A stretch of 64,000 bases of DNA from Streptomyces sp. P3 (GCF_003032475.1 NZ_CP028369.1:5146001-5210000); one strand, 5' to 3'; counted from the stretch's first letter, positions 53,533 to 62,365 are shown. The notes: generated by a model from the letters alone, not told the origin. Program-made: numbers and translations.

Positions 53533-53566
53533 GGGCCGCGTCCGGTCCGTCGCAGTGGATGATCAT
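53525..53566 (-). CDS. 13-codon upstream ORF overlapping the fuconolactonase start
   Basis: ATG at 53566 is preceded by CAGGAGTTGCTGTC, a good ribosome site, and encodes MIIHCDGPDAARV before a TGA at 53527-53525. That stop overlaps the second and third codons of the amidohydrolase gene (GTG at 53532). It may be a coupling leader or the decayed start of another gene. The downstream gene has no ribosome site of its own that I can see. Confidence 0.5.
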   Translation of the reverse strand: MIIHCDGPDAARV

Positions 53567-53643
53567 GACAGCAACTCCTGTGCAGGTGCAGGGGTGGCAG
53601 AGCCCTTCGAGAGACGCGTGGCGTCGGCTCGGAGAGTCGGGGT

Positions 53644-53696
53644 CATCGGATGTCTGAAACAGTGGCGACTGTAGACGTTGCCGGTCGCGCGGGCAA
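53644..53696 (-). promoter_or_regulatory. Promoter and dyad upstream of fuconolactonase-like gene
   Basis: On the minus strand TTGCCC (53691-53696) and TACAGT (53668-53673) are 17 bp apart, a plausible housekeeping promoter. Just downstream lies the palindrome CATCGGATG (53644-53652), and just upstream ATCATTGGAT. The short ATCnGAT-like dyad recalls operators of FCD-type GntR regulators of sugar-acid genes, from memory. Confidence 0.5.
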
Positions 53697-54064
53697 TCCA
53701 ATGATCCCATGTGTGAGAGGTTCTTTTCCTGGTTGTGTCCGGTAACGACCATCGTATTACGTGCGTATCGACTCACCCATAGAGGGCGCGGACCGCGCGA
53801 TCTCCATTCATGGGATGTCCGGTGGCGCTCCCGGAGTCGCTGCTGCCGCATCGCCGGCCTCCCCGGATCGCCGTGATCGTACGGTGGGTGTAGCAAAAAC
53901 ACAGCTCAGTAGGCTTGTCGGACAGCGGTCCGTGACTGTCGTGGCCTCCCTGTGGCGCTCCCGGCCCCGATGCCGCAGGATTCCTGTCGATCACCCCCTT
54001 GTCATCTCTGGTGGCGTCGCCGTAACGTCCTCCCAGCTCAAGAAACATCCGAGCAATCAAGGGC

Positions 54065-54187
54065 TTGGAGTGGAACGGACGGCGGTTTCTGGCCGACACC
54101 ACGGCCGTCGCCGGGGCGGCGGTCGAGGGCGGCCTGTTCGGCTCCGGCCGCGCGTTCACCGCACCGCCCGTTGTCGAGGGCCCGTGA
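54065..54187 (+). pseudogene. Remnant of a Tat-exported protein gene
   Basis: The 53567-54364 gap contains one frame that reads NGRRFLADTTAVAGAAVEGG, LFGSGRAFTAPP and then a stop at 54185. This is a textbook twin-arginine signal peptide with a cleavage-like AFTA, but only about seven mature residues remain. The codon where ATG is expected, just before NGRR, is TGG; TTG at 54065 is the only nearby start. A perfect hairpin follows at 54242. I read it as an exported enzyme gene that lost its start codon and nearly all its body. Confidence 0.5.
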
Positions 54188-54241
54188 CCCGGTGCGGGTG
54201 TCCCACCACGGACCGCAGCGGGCCATGCCCACACGTCAGGA

Positions 54242-54280
54242 CCCCGCCGCAGCCGGTCGTGCGCCATGGCTGCGGCGGGG
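54242..54280. terminator. Perfect 13-bp hairpin after the Tat-signal remnant
   Basis: The arms CCCCGCCGCAGCC (54242-54254) and the complement (54268-54280) flank a 13-nt loop. There is no intact gene on the left strand to terminate, so it is probably the terminator of the deleted gene. Confidence 0.75.
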
Positions 54281-54364
54281 TGGCGCGGGGCGAGCGCCCC
54301 GAAGATCTGGTCCGGCCCGCGCCGAAGGCAGTCGACCCGACCGCAAGTGAACAGGGATGCTCCC

Positions 54365-56224
54365 ATGAACATGAGACAACCGCTCCGCAGGCTGAGTGCC
54401 CAGGCCGTGGCGCTGACGCTGGCCGTCACCGGGGGAGTGGCGGCCCTGGCCGCGGCACCCGCGCAGGCCGTGAGCGGCACGATCGGCGTGACCTTGACGA
54501 CGTCCGACCTGAGCCAGGCGCTGACTCCGCAGCCGGGCATCGCCCTGGGGCCGGTGTCCTCGGGCAGTGTGAATCTGAAGGTGGACGACACTCAGTCGTT
54601 CCAGACCATCGACGGTTTCGGCGCCGCGTTCACGGACACCTCGGCCTACCTTCTGCAGAACAAGCTGAGCGCGGCCACCCGTGACCGGGTGATGCGCGAC
54701 CTGTTCACCCGCGGCCCGGGCATCGGCCTGTCGCTGATGCGGACGCCGATGGGTTCCTCCGACTACACCGCCACCCCCGCGGGCAGCCCCGGCACCTACT
54801 CCTACGACGACAACGGCGGCGTCGCCGACCCGACTCTGGCGAACTTCTCCACCGCCCACGACGACGCCTATGTCATCCCGGTCATCAAGCAGGCCCAGGC
54901 GCTCAACCCGTCGATGAAGCTCTTCGCCAACAACTGGAGCCCGCCGGCCTGGATGAAGACCACCAACACCATGCTCGGCACGAACAACGGCACCCTGCGC
55001 TCGGACATGTACGGGCCGCTGGCGCAGTACTACGTCAAGTTCCTCCAGGAGTACCAGACCAAGGGCGTCAACGTCTGGGGCATCACTCCGCAGAACGAGC
55101 CGACGATCTCCCCCTCCACGTACTCCGCCATGCTGTGGGCCGCGGGTGACGAGGCGAAGTTCATCGCCGGCAACCTCGCCCCGGCGCTGCAGCAGGCCGG
55201 CCTGAGCGACACGAAGATCCTCGGCGGGGACGCCGACCACGTGGACACCAACTACGCCAACACCCTGATGGGCAACCAGGCGGCGCGCGACGCGATGTAC
55301 GGCACCGCATGGCACTGCTACCGCGACGACCTCGGCAGGATGACCACCATCCACAACTCCTACCCCGACAAGCGGATCTACGAGAGCGAGTGCTCCACCG
55401 GACCGGGCATCGCCCCGATGAACGCCGCCCAGCTCGCCCTGGAGTCCACCTTCAACTGGGCCAACGGCGCCCTGCTGTGGAACCTGGCCCTCGACACCGA
55501 CGGCGGCCCGAAGATGGGCGTCGGCTGCGACAACTGCACCGGCCTGGTCACCATCGACCAGGCCACAGGCAAGGCCACTTACACCGACAACTACTACCAG
55601 CTGGGCCAGTTCTCCAAGTTCGTGGTGCCCGGCGCGACCCGGATCGGGTACAGCGACGGCGGCGGGATCTGGGCACAGGCCTACAAGAACCCCGACGGCG
55701 GTGAGGTCCTGGCCGCCTACAACAACAACTCCTCCGCCACCACGTTCACCACCACCTGGAACAACGCCGGCTCCTTCACCTACACCCTCCCCTCGCACGC
55801 CACGGTCACCTTCACCCGGAGCGCGCAGACCGCCGCCGGCCAGATCGTCGGCCAGGGCTCGAACCGCTGCCTCGACGACACCGGCAACCCGGCCAACGGC
55901 GTTCAGCAGTACATCTGGGACTGCGTCTCCGGCAACACCAACCAGCAGTACCTGTACTCCGGAAGCCGTGAGCTGCAGGTCGCGGGCAAGTGCCTCGGCG
56001 CGTACGGCAACGGCACCACCAACGGCACGAAGGTCGTCACCTGGGACTGCAACGGCGGCGCCAGCCAGAAGTGGACCTTCCACGCGGACGGCAGCGTCAC
56101 CAACGACCTGTCCGGCCTCTGCCTCGACGTGACCGGCACGGGCACGGCGAACGGCTCGAAGATCCAGCTGTGGAGCTGCACCGGAGCCCCCAACCAGAAG
56201 TGGTCCGCCTCCAGCGGCGGCTGA
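54365..56224 (+). CDS. Secreted GH30 glycosidase with ricin-type lectin domain
   Basis: A 619-residue extracellular enzyme. The signal peptide ends near residue 36 (ALAAAPAQAV). The GH30 barrel with its side beta-domain spans about 65-485: FQTIDGFGAAFTDTSAYLL, LFANNWSPPAWMKTT, acid/base E in WGITPQNEPTI, nucleophile E in IYESECSTG. This glucosylceramidase-like subgroup acts on beta-1,6-glucans, galactans or beta-glucosides; the exact linkage is not predictable. A ricin-B/CBM13 domain (about 490-619) with QKW repeats follows, similar in kind to that of the GH16 enzyme at 1981. The ATG at 54365 follows CAGGGA. Confidence 0.93.
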   Translation: MNMRQPLRRLSAQAVALTLAVTGGVAALAAAPAQAVSGTIGVTLTTSDLSQALTPQPGIALGPVSSGSVNLKVDDTQSFQTIDGFGAAFTDTSAYLLQNKLSAATRDRVMRDLFTRGPGIGLSLMRTPMGSSDYTATPAGSPGTYSYDDNGGVADPTLANFSTAHDDAYVIPVIKQAQALNPSMKLFANNWSPPAWMKTTNTMLGTNNGTLRSDMYGPLAQYYVKFLQEYQTKGVNVWGITPQNEPTISPSTYSAMLWAAGDEAKFIAGNLAPALQQAGLSDTKILGGDADHVDTNYANTLMGNQAARDAMYGTAWHCYRDDLGRMTTIHNSYPDKRIYESECSTGPGIAPMNAAQLALESTFNWANGALLWNLALDTDGGPKMGVGCDNCTGLVTIDQATGKATYTDNYYQLGQFSKFVVPGATRIGYSDGGGIWAQAYKNPDGGEVLAAYNNNSSATTFTTTWNNAGSFTYTLPSHATVTFTRSAQTAAGQIVGQGSNRCLDDTGNPANGVQQYIWDCVSGNTNQQYLYSGSRELQVAGKCLGAYGNGTTNGTKVVTWDCNGGASQKWTFHADGSVTNDLSGLCLDVTGTGTANGSKIQLWSCTGAPNQKWSASSGG

Positions 56225-56235
56225 CCGCGCGGACG

Positions 56236-56281
56236 GCGCCCGGCCGGGCCGTGGGACACGTTCCACGGCCCGGCCGGGCGC
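56236..56281 (+). terminator. Perfect 19-bp hairpin terminator after GH30 gene
   Basis: The arms GCGCCCGGCCGGGCCGTGG (56236-56254) and the complement (56263-56281) flank an 8-nt loop, 12 bp after the stop of the GH30 gene. Confidence 0.9.
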
Positions 56282-56523
56282 ACCGCCGTTCGCCGGGTGG
56301 CCCTGGGAGCTTTCTGGGGACGAGCGCCGCGTCCGCCCCTGCCCGCCGCCCGACCTGCGGCGATCGTGCACAGGGAACTCCCAGAACCTCTCGGGTACGT
56401 GGCGGTCGCGCGGCCCAGCCTGCACCTGCCCAGCGGCACGCGGCCCCGCGCCGCGTGCGTCGTCGAAACGGAGCGGACCGAGCGGACGGCTCGCGTGCCG
56501 GCGCGGGTCTTCCCGTCGGCGTC

Positions 56524-57453
56524 CTAGGCCCGAGGGGCCGTGGCCCGGCGCACGTGATCGGCGATCAGGGCGTAGACGTCCCGGGCCGTCTCGGCGTCGT
56601 TCTGGTCGTAGCCGTGGTCGGCCCCGGGGACGTCGTGGTGGTCGAGCAGCGCACCGGCCCTGCGCAACCGCTCCGCGTACCGGACGCCTTCCGCGTGGAG
56701 CAGGTCGTGCTCCGGCGTGATGACGAGGGCCGGGGCGATGCCGGTGAGGTCCGCGGTGTCCGACGGGTGCGCGGGGGAGACCAGCGGATCGCTGCGCCGC
56801 CTCCGGTCCGGGACGTACGCGGAGTCGAAGACGTCGGCCATCCACGGGCGCAGTAGCGGCTTGGCGGCGGACGAGTGCTTCTCCCGGGCATCGGTCGCGA
56901 GGTCGAGGGGCGGGTAGTGGAGGACCTGCAGCGCGATCGAGGGACCGCCCTTGTCCAGGGCCTGGCGGGCCACGGCCGCGGCGAGGGCGCCCCCGGCACT
57001 CTGACCGCCCACCACCAGTCGGCTGCCGTCCCACCCGTGCTCGTCGCCGTGCTCCGCGATCCAGCGGACCACTTCGTACGCCTGGTGGGGCGGGGCGGGG
57101 AAGGGGTGCTGCGGGGCGACGGCATAGTCCACGTTCACCACGGCCACGCCCGCCTCCGCGGCGAGGTGACGGCACAGCGGATCGTCCAGCTCGATCGGAG
57201 GCAGCACGAAGCCCCCGCCGTGGAAGTTGACGTAGACCGGCAGGGGCCCGGCAGCCCGGCCGTCGGGCAGGTACACCACGGCCCGGGCGGGGGCGACGGA
57301 CGTCGGGACGGTCAGCTCGCGGGTGTTGCGGGGGTATTCCGGATACCGGTTGAGGAGGGTCGAGGCGACGTGCCGGTCGGCCAGCAGGGCGTTGAGGCGC
57401 TGCATCGTCCTCGCGGCGACGGAGGCGACTTTCGGCCGGGCGAGAAGGGACAT
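56524..57453 (-). CDS. Alpha/beta hydrolase, HSL-family esterase
   Basis: A 309-residue cytoplasmic esterase. The motifs are FHGGGFVLPP (oxyanion hole), VGGQSAGGALAAA (nucleophile), ITPEHDLLHAEG (acid) and PGADHGYDQ (His). It diverges from the MMPL transporter, and each has the same promoter/operator layout upstream, so the two are probably induced together. A role in modifying or detoxifying a compound that the transporter exports is inferred. Confidence 0.92.
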   Translation of the reverse strand: MSLLARPKVASVAARTMQRLNALLADRHVASTLLNRYPEYPRNTRELTVPTSVAPARAVVYLPDGRAAGPLPVYVNFHGGGFVLPPIELDDPLCRHLAAEAGVAVVNVDYAVAPQHPFPAPPHQAYEVVRWIAEHGDEHGWDGSRLVVGGQSAGGALAAAVARQALDKGGPSIALQVLHYPPLDLATDAREKHSSAAKPLLRPWMADVFDSAYVPDRRRRSDPLVSPAHPSDTADLTGIAPALVITPEHDLLHAEGVRYAERLRRAGALLDHHDVPGADHGYDQNDAETARDVYALIADHVRRATAPRA

Positions 57454-57556
57454 GACGGCTCCGTTCGGGAGGGGCGCTCAGGTCGACGGCGATGCGCCTC
57501 GGAGTGGACTCGCGGTGCGGTGGCGTCCGTACGCGGATCGCCGGGGAGACGCGTTC

Positions 57557-57634
57557 AGGTTAGGAACCGCCGGGCGGGTGTCCGAGACCCCCGGGAAGCG
57601 AAGACGACGGGTTCCGGCAGTACCGGGGTACCGG
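57557..57634 (-). promoter_or_regulatory. Operator/promoter copy 1 for the esterase gene
   Basis: On the minus strand, CGGTACCCCGGTACT (ending at 57619, starting 57634) is followed by CGTCTTCGCTTCCC and then CCTAACCTGAACG, whose TAACCT (57557-57562) is at -10 position. The same order of elements, 71-72 bp long, recurs facing the other way at 57778-57854. Confidence 0.65.
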
Positions 57635-57777
57635 TCGGCATCCTCCGCGAGGAGGTACGGCACCGTCCGCGCACGCGGTCACGGCGCCGCGCGCCCGGGT
57701 TCCCGCCAGCGCCGACGCTCCCGGAGGAGCCCGCCGTCCGGACCCGCTCCGCGTACGTGCTTTCGGACGAGTGCGGG

Positions 57778-57854
57778 CGGTACCCCGGTACCGCCCGGCC
57801 CGGCCGTATTCGCTTCCCCGGTGCCGTGGAGGGCCGGAAATCCGCGCCTAGCGT
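57778..57854 (+). promoter_or_regulatory. Operator/promoter copy 2 for the MMPL transporter gene
   Basis: CGGTACCCCGGTACCG (57778-57793) is two GGTACC half-sites 8 bp apart. It is followed by CGTATTCGCTTCCC and CCTAGCGTGAG, with TAGCGT (57849-57854) as -10. Order, spacing and much of the sequence match copy 1 upstream of the divergent esterase gene. One regulator should control both. Confidence 0.65.
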
Positions 57855-57924
57855 GAGATCCGGGTCGCAGGACCCACCGACCTTCTGTCATCCGTTCCGT
57901 GATTTCCCAGGTGGGAGTATTCCC

Positions 57925-60177
57925 GTGGCCACCCTTCTCTACCGGCTCGGCCGGTTCGCCTTTCGGCGACGACGACTCGTGCTCATGCTCTGGATCGTCG
58001 TCCTGGCGGTCGTCGGCATAGGCTCCGCGAACGTGTCCGGCAAGACGTCGGACCAGTTCACGATTCCGGGCACCCAGTCCCAGAAGGCACTCGACCTGCT
58101 GGACAAGGAGTTTCCGCAGGCGTCCGCGTCGGGCGCCACGGCCCGCGTGGTGTTCGAGGCGCCGGACGGGCAGCAGCTCACGTCCGGGGCGAACAGGTCC
58201 GAGGTCGAGTCGCTGATCGCCGACCTGAAGAGGGCCCCGCTGGTCGCGAACGTCACCGACCCCTACCGGAGTCGCCTGGTCAGCGCGTCCGGCACCATCA
58301 CCTACGCGCAGGTGACGTACAAGGTCGCTCAGGCCGACGTCACGTCCGAGGCGCGGGACGCGCTGCACGCCGTCGCCGGCAAGGGCGAGAAGGCGGGCCT
58401 GGCGGTCAGCCTGGGAGGCAACGCCGTCCAGGAGAAGGAAGGAGCCAACGCGGGTGAGCTCATCGGGCTCGCGGTGGCAGCCGTCGCGCTCGTGATCACC
58501 TTCGGCTCCCTGCTGGCGGCCGGGCTGCCCCTGCTGACCGCGCTGCTCGGCGTCGTCGTGGCCATCCTGTCGATCACCCTCGCCACCGCCTTCGTGGACA
58601 TGAGCTCCTCCTCCTCGACGCTGGCGCTGATGCTGGGCCTGGCGGTGGCGATCGACTACGCGCTCTTCATCGTGTCCCGCTACCGGAGTGAGATCCGGGA
58701 CGGCCACGAACCGGAGGAGGCCGTCGGGCGGGCCCTGGGCACCGCGGGCTCGGCGGTGGTGTTCGCCGGTCTGACCGTCGTCATCGCGCTGGCCGGGCTG
58801 AGCGTCATCGGCATCCGGATGCTGACCGACCTGGGCGTGGCGGCGGCCTTCGCCGTCGTCGTCGCCGTGGTCGTGGCGCTGACCCTGCTCCCCGCGGTGC
58901 TGGGATTCGCCGGCCTGCGGATCATGAAGGGGAACCTCAGGACCCGGCGCATGCGGGCGCTGGAGAGCGGCGAGGGCGAGCCCATGGGCGTGCGCTGGGC
59001 GCGGCTGGTCACCCGCCGCCCGTGGCCGGCACTCGTCCTGTCGGTCCTCTGCCTCGGCATTCTGTCCCTCCCCACGCTCTCGCTCCGGCTCGGCATGCCC
59101 GACGACAGCACCGCCGCACCGGGCAGCACCCAGCGGGTCGCGTACGACACCCTGAGCAAGGGCTTCGGCGCGGGGTACAACGGCCCGCTGACGGTGGTCG
59201 TCGACGCCCGCGGGAGCAAGGATCCCCGCGCCGCCGCCCAGCAGACGACCACCGTCCTGGGCGCACTGCCGGACATCGCCTCGGTGAGCCCGCCGGTGTT
59301 CAACCAGGGGGGTGACGTGGCCCTGATCCGTGCCGTCCCGAAGAGTTCCCCGAGCAGCACGGAGACGATCGACCTGGTCTCCGAGATCCGCGACACCAGC
59401 GCCGCCGCCGTGTACCGGGCGACGGGCGCCGAAGTGGTGATCACCGGCACGACGGCACTGAACATCGACGTCTCCGAGAAGCTCGGTGACGCCCTGCTGC
59501 CCTACCTCGCGGTGGTCGTCGGCCTCGCGATGATCCTTTTGCTGCTGGTGTTCCGCTCGATCCTCGTGCCCGTCAAGGCGACACTGGGCTTCCTGCTCAG
59601 CGTCACGGCGACGCTGGGCGTGCTGGTCGCGGTCTTCCAGTGGGGCTGGCTCAAGGAGCTGTTCGGCGTCGACACGACCGCGCCGATCGTGAGCGTCATG
59701 CCGATCTTCATGATCGGTGTGGTGTTCGGTCTGGCCATGGACTACCAGGTCTTCCTCGTCACCCGGATGCGGGAGGAGTACGTCCACGGCGCCGGGCCCA
59801 CGGAGGCGGTGATCGCCGGATTCCGGCACGGCGCCCGCGTGGTGACCGCCGCCGCCGTCATCATGATCTCGGTGTTCGCCGGGTTCCTGCTCGCCGACGC
59901 GTCGCTGATCAAGTCGATCGGCCTCGGCCTCGCCTCCGCGGTGCTGTTCGACGCCTTCGTCGTGCGCATGACGATCGTGCCCGCCGTCATGACCCTGCTG
60001 GGCCGCCGCGCCTGGCGCCTGCCCGGCCGGCTCGACCGGATCCTTCCGGACGTCGACGTCGAGGGCGAGAACCTGCGCCGTGCCCTGGCGGCGGGAACCC
60101 TGGGAACGGCGACGGCCGCGGGCGACGGGGCCGAGGAGCGCAAGCGACTCGCCCCCGTGCGCCCCGGCGGAGACTGA
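57925..60177 (+). CDS. MMPL-family (RND superfamily) transporter
   Basis: A 750-residue inner-membrane protein with two MMPL repeats. Each repeat has one helix, an extracytoplasmic domain and a five-helix bundle (for example AVAAVALVITFGSLLAAGLP, ALMLGLAVAIDYALFIVSRY in the first; VVVGLAMILLLLVFRSILVP, MIGVVFGLAMDYQVFLVTRM in the second). The conserved acidic residues of the proton path are in AIDYALF and AMDYQVF. Such proteins export lipids or drugs using proton force. The GTG at 57925 follows GGTGGGAG. A long in-frame stretch upstream is noncoding and contains the operator. A two-component pair lies downstream past a terminator. Confidence 0.93.
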   Translation: MATLLYRLGRFAFRRRRLVLMLWIVVLAVVGIGSANVSGKTSDQFTIPGTQSQKALDLLDKEFPQASASGATARVVFEAPDGQQLTSGANRSEVESLIADLKRAPLVANVTDPYRSRLVSASGTITYAQVTYKVAQADVTSEARDALHAVAGKGEKAGLAVSLGGNAVQEKEGANAGELIGLAVAAVALVITFGSLLAAGLPLLTALLGVVVAILSITLATAFVDMSSSSSTLALMLGLAVAIDYALFIVSRYRSEIRDGHEPEEAVGRALGTAGSAVVFAGLTVVIALAGLSVIGIRMLTDLGVAAAFAVVVAVVVALTLLPAVLGFAGLRIMKGNLRTRRMRALESGEGEPMGVRWARLVTRRPWPALVLSVLCLGILSLPTLSLRLGMPDDSTAAPGSTQRVAYDTLSKGFGAGYNGPLTVVVDARGSKDPRAAAQQTTTVLGALPDIASVSPPVFNQGGDVALIRAVPKSSPSSTETIDLVSEIRDTSAAAVYRATGAEVVITGTTALNIDVSEKLGDALLPYLAVVVGLAMILLLLVFRSILVPVKATLGFLLSVTATLGVLVAVFQWGWLKELFGVDTTAPIVSVMPIFMIGVVFGLAMDYQVFLVTRMREEYVHGAGPTEAVIAGFRHGARVVTAAAVIMISVFAGFLLADASLIKSIGLGLASAVLFDAFVVRMTIVPAVMTLLGRRAWRLPGRLDRILPDVDVEGENLRRALAAGTLGTATAAGDGAEERKRLAPVRPGGD

Positions 60178-60252
60178 CCGCTCCGCCCGCCCCGCGACGG
60201 CCGGCGCCCGCCCCCCACACACGCACCGCGCGTGCCGGCCGTCCCCCCGATC

Positions 60253-60294
60253 ACCGTCCGCCGGTCCCTCTCCCCCCGGGGGCCGGCGGACGGT
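60253..60294 (+). terminator. Hairpin terminator after MMPL gene
   Basis: The arms ACCGTCCGCCGG (60253-60264) and CCGGCGGACGGT (60283-60294) are perfectly complementary, 75 bp after the transporter stop. Confidence 0.85.
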
Positions 60295-60471
60295 CCCCTG
60301 CGAGAGCACCGAACAAGAGCCGGGCACTGGCCGCCGAGAGCGCCACCCGTGAGCGGAGACGAAGCGGAATGAACAGCCGTGCCGGTGATGCCCGCACAGC
60401 CCGTCGGGCACCCGGACCGGCCCGTCGGATCGCGAAGGTGCACCGGCCCCGTCCGGTGATCCGGCACACCG

Positions 60472-60690
60472 GTGGTCCTCGTGAGGAGGGTCCTCGAAGG
60501 GATCGTGCTCCGGCCGGTGATCCAGGGCCGCACCCTGCAGATGCCTCCGGCGGTGATCCTGCCGGCGCTCACAGCGGGCGCCTCGGTCGCGGGGATCCTC
60601 GGCATGCCCCTGTCGGTCCCGTCGACCGCCGCGGTGTCCGGAGTGCTCGCGGAGCTTCGCGGACGCCCGGAAAGGGCGGACGGGACGGCC
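60472..60690 (+). pseudogene. C-terminal fragment of an AI-2E/PerM-family transporter
   Basis: The 60178-61054 gap has no intact gene. One frame encodes EGIVLRPVIQGRTLQMPP and continues AVILPALTAGASVAGILGMP then LSVPSTAAVSGVLAELR. This matches the end of AI-2E-type (PerM) membrane transporters, where the motif LE-x-x-V-L-x-P-x-x-x-GR precedes the last two helices. Only about 65 of some 350 residues are left. There is no signal for a start, and the frame runs on past the expected end without stopping, so it is a remnant. Confidence 0.6.
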
Positions 60691-60989
60691 CTGGGCCCTC
60701 CTGCGGTCTCCACGGCACCCGGGGCCGCCGAAGCCGTGACGCCCCGCGCGGTGACGGGGAGCGAACCCCCTGCCGTGTCGGCCACCCCGGCACAGGCCGT
60801 CGCCGAGGCCCCGGCGACGGGCGGAAGGACGACGACGCGTCCTTCCGCCGCGCCCGTATCCGTCGCACCTGTGGCACCTGTCGGGTCGTTCCGGGTTCCC
60901 GGGCGCCGCGAACCGCGCGCGAACCGACGTTCGGTCATGATCGCCGTGCGCGCCGATCGCGTAGCGTCGTCCCCCACCACTCCGTCGCC

Positions 60990-61024
60990 GTCCGTAGGCC
61001 CGCGTCCCCCGGGAGCCTGCGGAC
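60990..61024. promoter_or_regulatory. Inverted repeat before the sensor kinase gene
   Basis: GTCCGTAGGC (60990-60999) and GCCTGCGGAC (61015-61024) match at 9 of 10 positions. They lie 31 bp upstream of the GTG start at 61055 and downstream of a TAGCGT element at 60962-60967 that could be the -10. This may be autoregulation by the response regulator or an mRNA leader hairpin. Confidence 0.4.
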
Positions 61025-61054
61025 GGTCCGCCCGTACGTTCGGAGACGCACGCC

Positions 61055-62365
61055 GTGACCTCGTCCTCAGACGCCCGCCCGGTCGACCCCGGTGCCCTGC
61101 TGGGCGGCCCCGAGCAGCGCACCGTCGTACGGCTCCTGACCGTGCTGATGTCGATGAGCCGGATGAACCAGGCCCATCCCCGGTTCAGGAAATGGGCGGC
61201 ACCGCTGGTGTGCGCGGCGATCGGCCTCCCGGCGCTGTTCGACGCCGGCGAGGACGGCCTGCCCGGCCTTCCCGTGTCGCTGCTGCTCCTGGCCGGATTC
61301 ACGGTGCCGCTGCTGTGGCGGGAGAACCATCCCCTGCTGGTCTTCGCCGTGGTGACGGCGTTCTCGATGGCGGAGGCCGCCTCGGGGGTGCTGACCAACG
61401 CCCACTTCCTCGCTCAGCTGATCACGCTGTACAACCTCGCCCGCTTCGCGCCACCCGTCCATCTGGCATTCGCCGTCTGCGTGGCGGTTCCCCAGACGAT
61501 CATGACGATCGTCGCCTTCACCACCGACCGGCAGATCGCGCGCATAGACAGCCCGCTGGCGGTGACCACCGAACTCGTCCTCAGCATGCTCGCCATCGCC
61601 GGACTGGGCCTGGCCGGCCGGGTGGCCCGTTCCTACATCGCCGCTCTCGAGGACCATGCCGTCCGTCTGGAAGTGGAGCGGGACCAGCGCGCGCGACTCG
61701 CCGAGGCGGCGGAACGCGCGCGTATCTCCCGGGAGATGCACGACATCCTCGGGCACACCCTCGCCGTCATCGTCGGACTGGCCGACGGGGCGGCCGGGCT
61801 CGCCGAGTCGAAGCCGCAGCGCGGCGCGGACACCCTGCGGATCATCGCCGACAGCGGACGCGGCGCACTGGCGGACCTGCGCCGCCTGCTGTCCACCATC
61901 CGCGACGACGAGCGCCCCGACGCCCCGTTCAGCCCCCAGCCCGGAACCGCCGACCTCCAGGCCCTGCTGGAGCGGGTCCGGGCCGCCGGCCCGGCAGCCA
62001 CCCTGCACACTGCGGGCGACCTCACCGGTCTGCCGACCGGCCTCCAGCTGGCCGTCTACCGGATCGTCCAGGAAGCTCTGACCAACACCCTCAAGCACGC
62101 CTCCCCGGACACCGCCGTCGAGGTGTCCGTGGCCGCGGAGAAAGGCACGGTGCACGTCACCGTCGAGGACACCGGCCCGCCGCGCGCCGCCCGGCGGCAC
62201 ACCGCGGGCGACGGTGGCCACGGGCTGCTCGGCATGCGCGAACGCGTGGCCCTCTACCAGGGCGCCGTCAGCGCGGGACCCGGTCCCCGGGGCGGCTGGA
62301 CCGTCCGCGCCGTTCTGCACACCACCCCGCCGTCCACTCCGGCACAGGAGGAGCACCCACGATGA
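61055..62365 (+). CDS. DesK/NarX-type sensor histidine kinase (HisKA_3)
   Basis: A 436-residue membrane kinase. About six hydrophobic segments fill residues 45-190. The dimerisation helix carries the phosphoacceptor His in ARISREMHDILGHTLAVIVG (about residue 230). The HATPase domain has YRIVQEALTNTLKHA (N-box), VEDTGPP (G1) and GHGLLGMRERV (G2). It should phosphorylate the response regulator encoded next, whose ATG overlaps its stop (ATGA). The short extracytoplasmic loops suggest sensing within the membrane, as in cell-envelope or antibiotic sensors. It lies after the MMPL transporter and could control it. Confidence 0.93.
   Translation: MTSSSDARPVDPGALLGGPEQRTVVRLLTVLMSMSRMNQAHPRFRKWAAPLVCAAIGLPALFDAGEDGLPGLPVSLLLLAGFTVPLLWRENHPLLVFAVVTAFSMAEAASGVLTNAHFLAQLITLYNLARFAPPVHLAFAVCVAVPQTIMTIVAFTTDRQIARIDSPLAVTTELVLSMLAIAGLGLAGRVARSYIAALEDHAVRLEVERDQRARLAEAAERARISREMHDILGHTLAVIVGLADGAAGLAESKPQRGADTLRIIADSGRGALADLRRLLSTIRDDERPDAPFSPQPGTADLQALLERVRAAGPAATLHTAGDLTGLPTGLQLAVYRIVQEALTNTLKHASPDTAVEVSVAAEKGTVHVTVEDTGPPRAARRHTAGDGGHGLLGMRERVALYQGAVSAGPGPRGGWTVRAVLHTTPPSTPAQEEHPR

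Noticed and set aside
53773..54591. Minus-strand frame of about 270 codons in the gap before the GH30 gene
   Set aside because: It has no family motif or ribosome site, and it runs antisense to the GH30 signal peptide and the Tat remnant.
56875..57924. Long in-frame extension upstream of the MMPL transporter
   Set aside because: It overlaps the divergent esterase gene and the operator region; the GTG at 57925 has a good ribosome site and starts at the family's normal N-terminus.
57679..61398. Open minus-strand frame of over 1,200 codons opposite the MMPL transporter
   Set aside because: It is antisense to the clear MMPL coding sequence, the operator region and the kinase start. Its composition (Arg, His, Asp, Gly) is that of a shadow frame.
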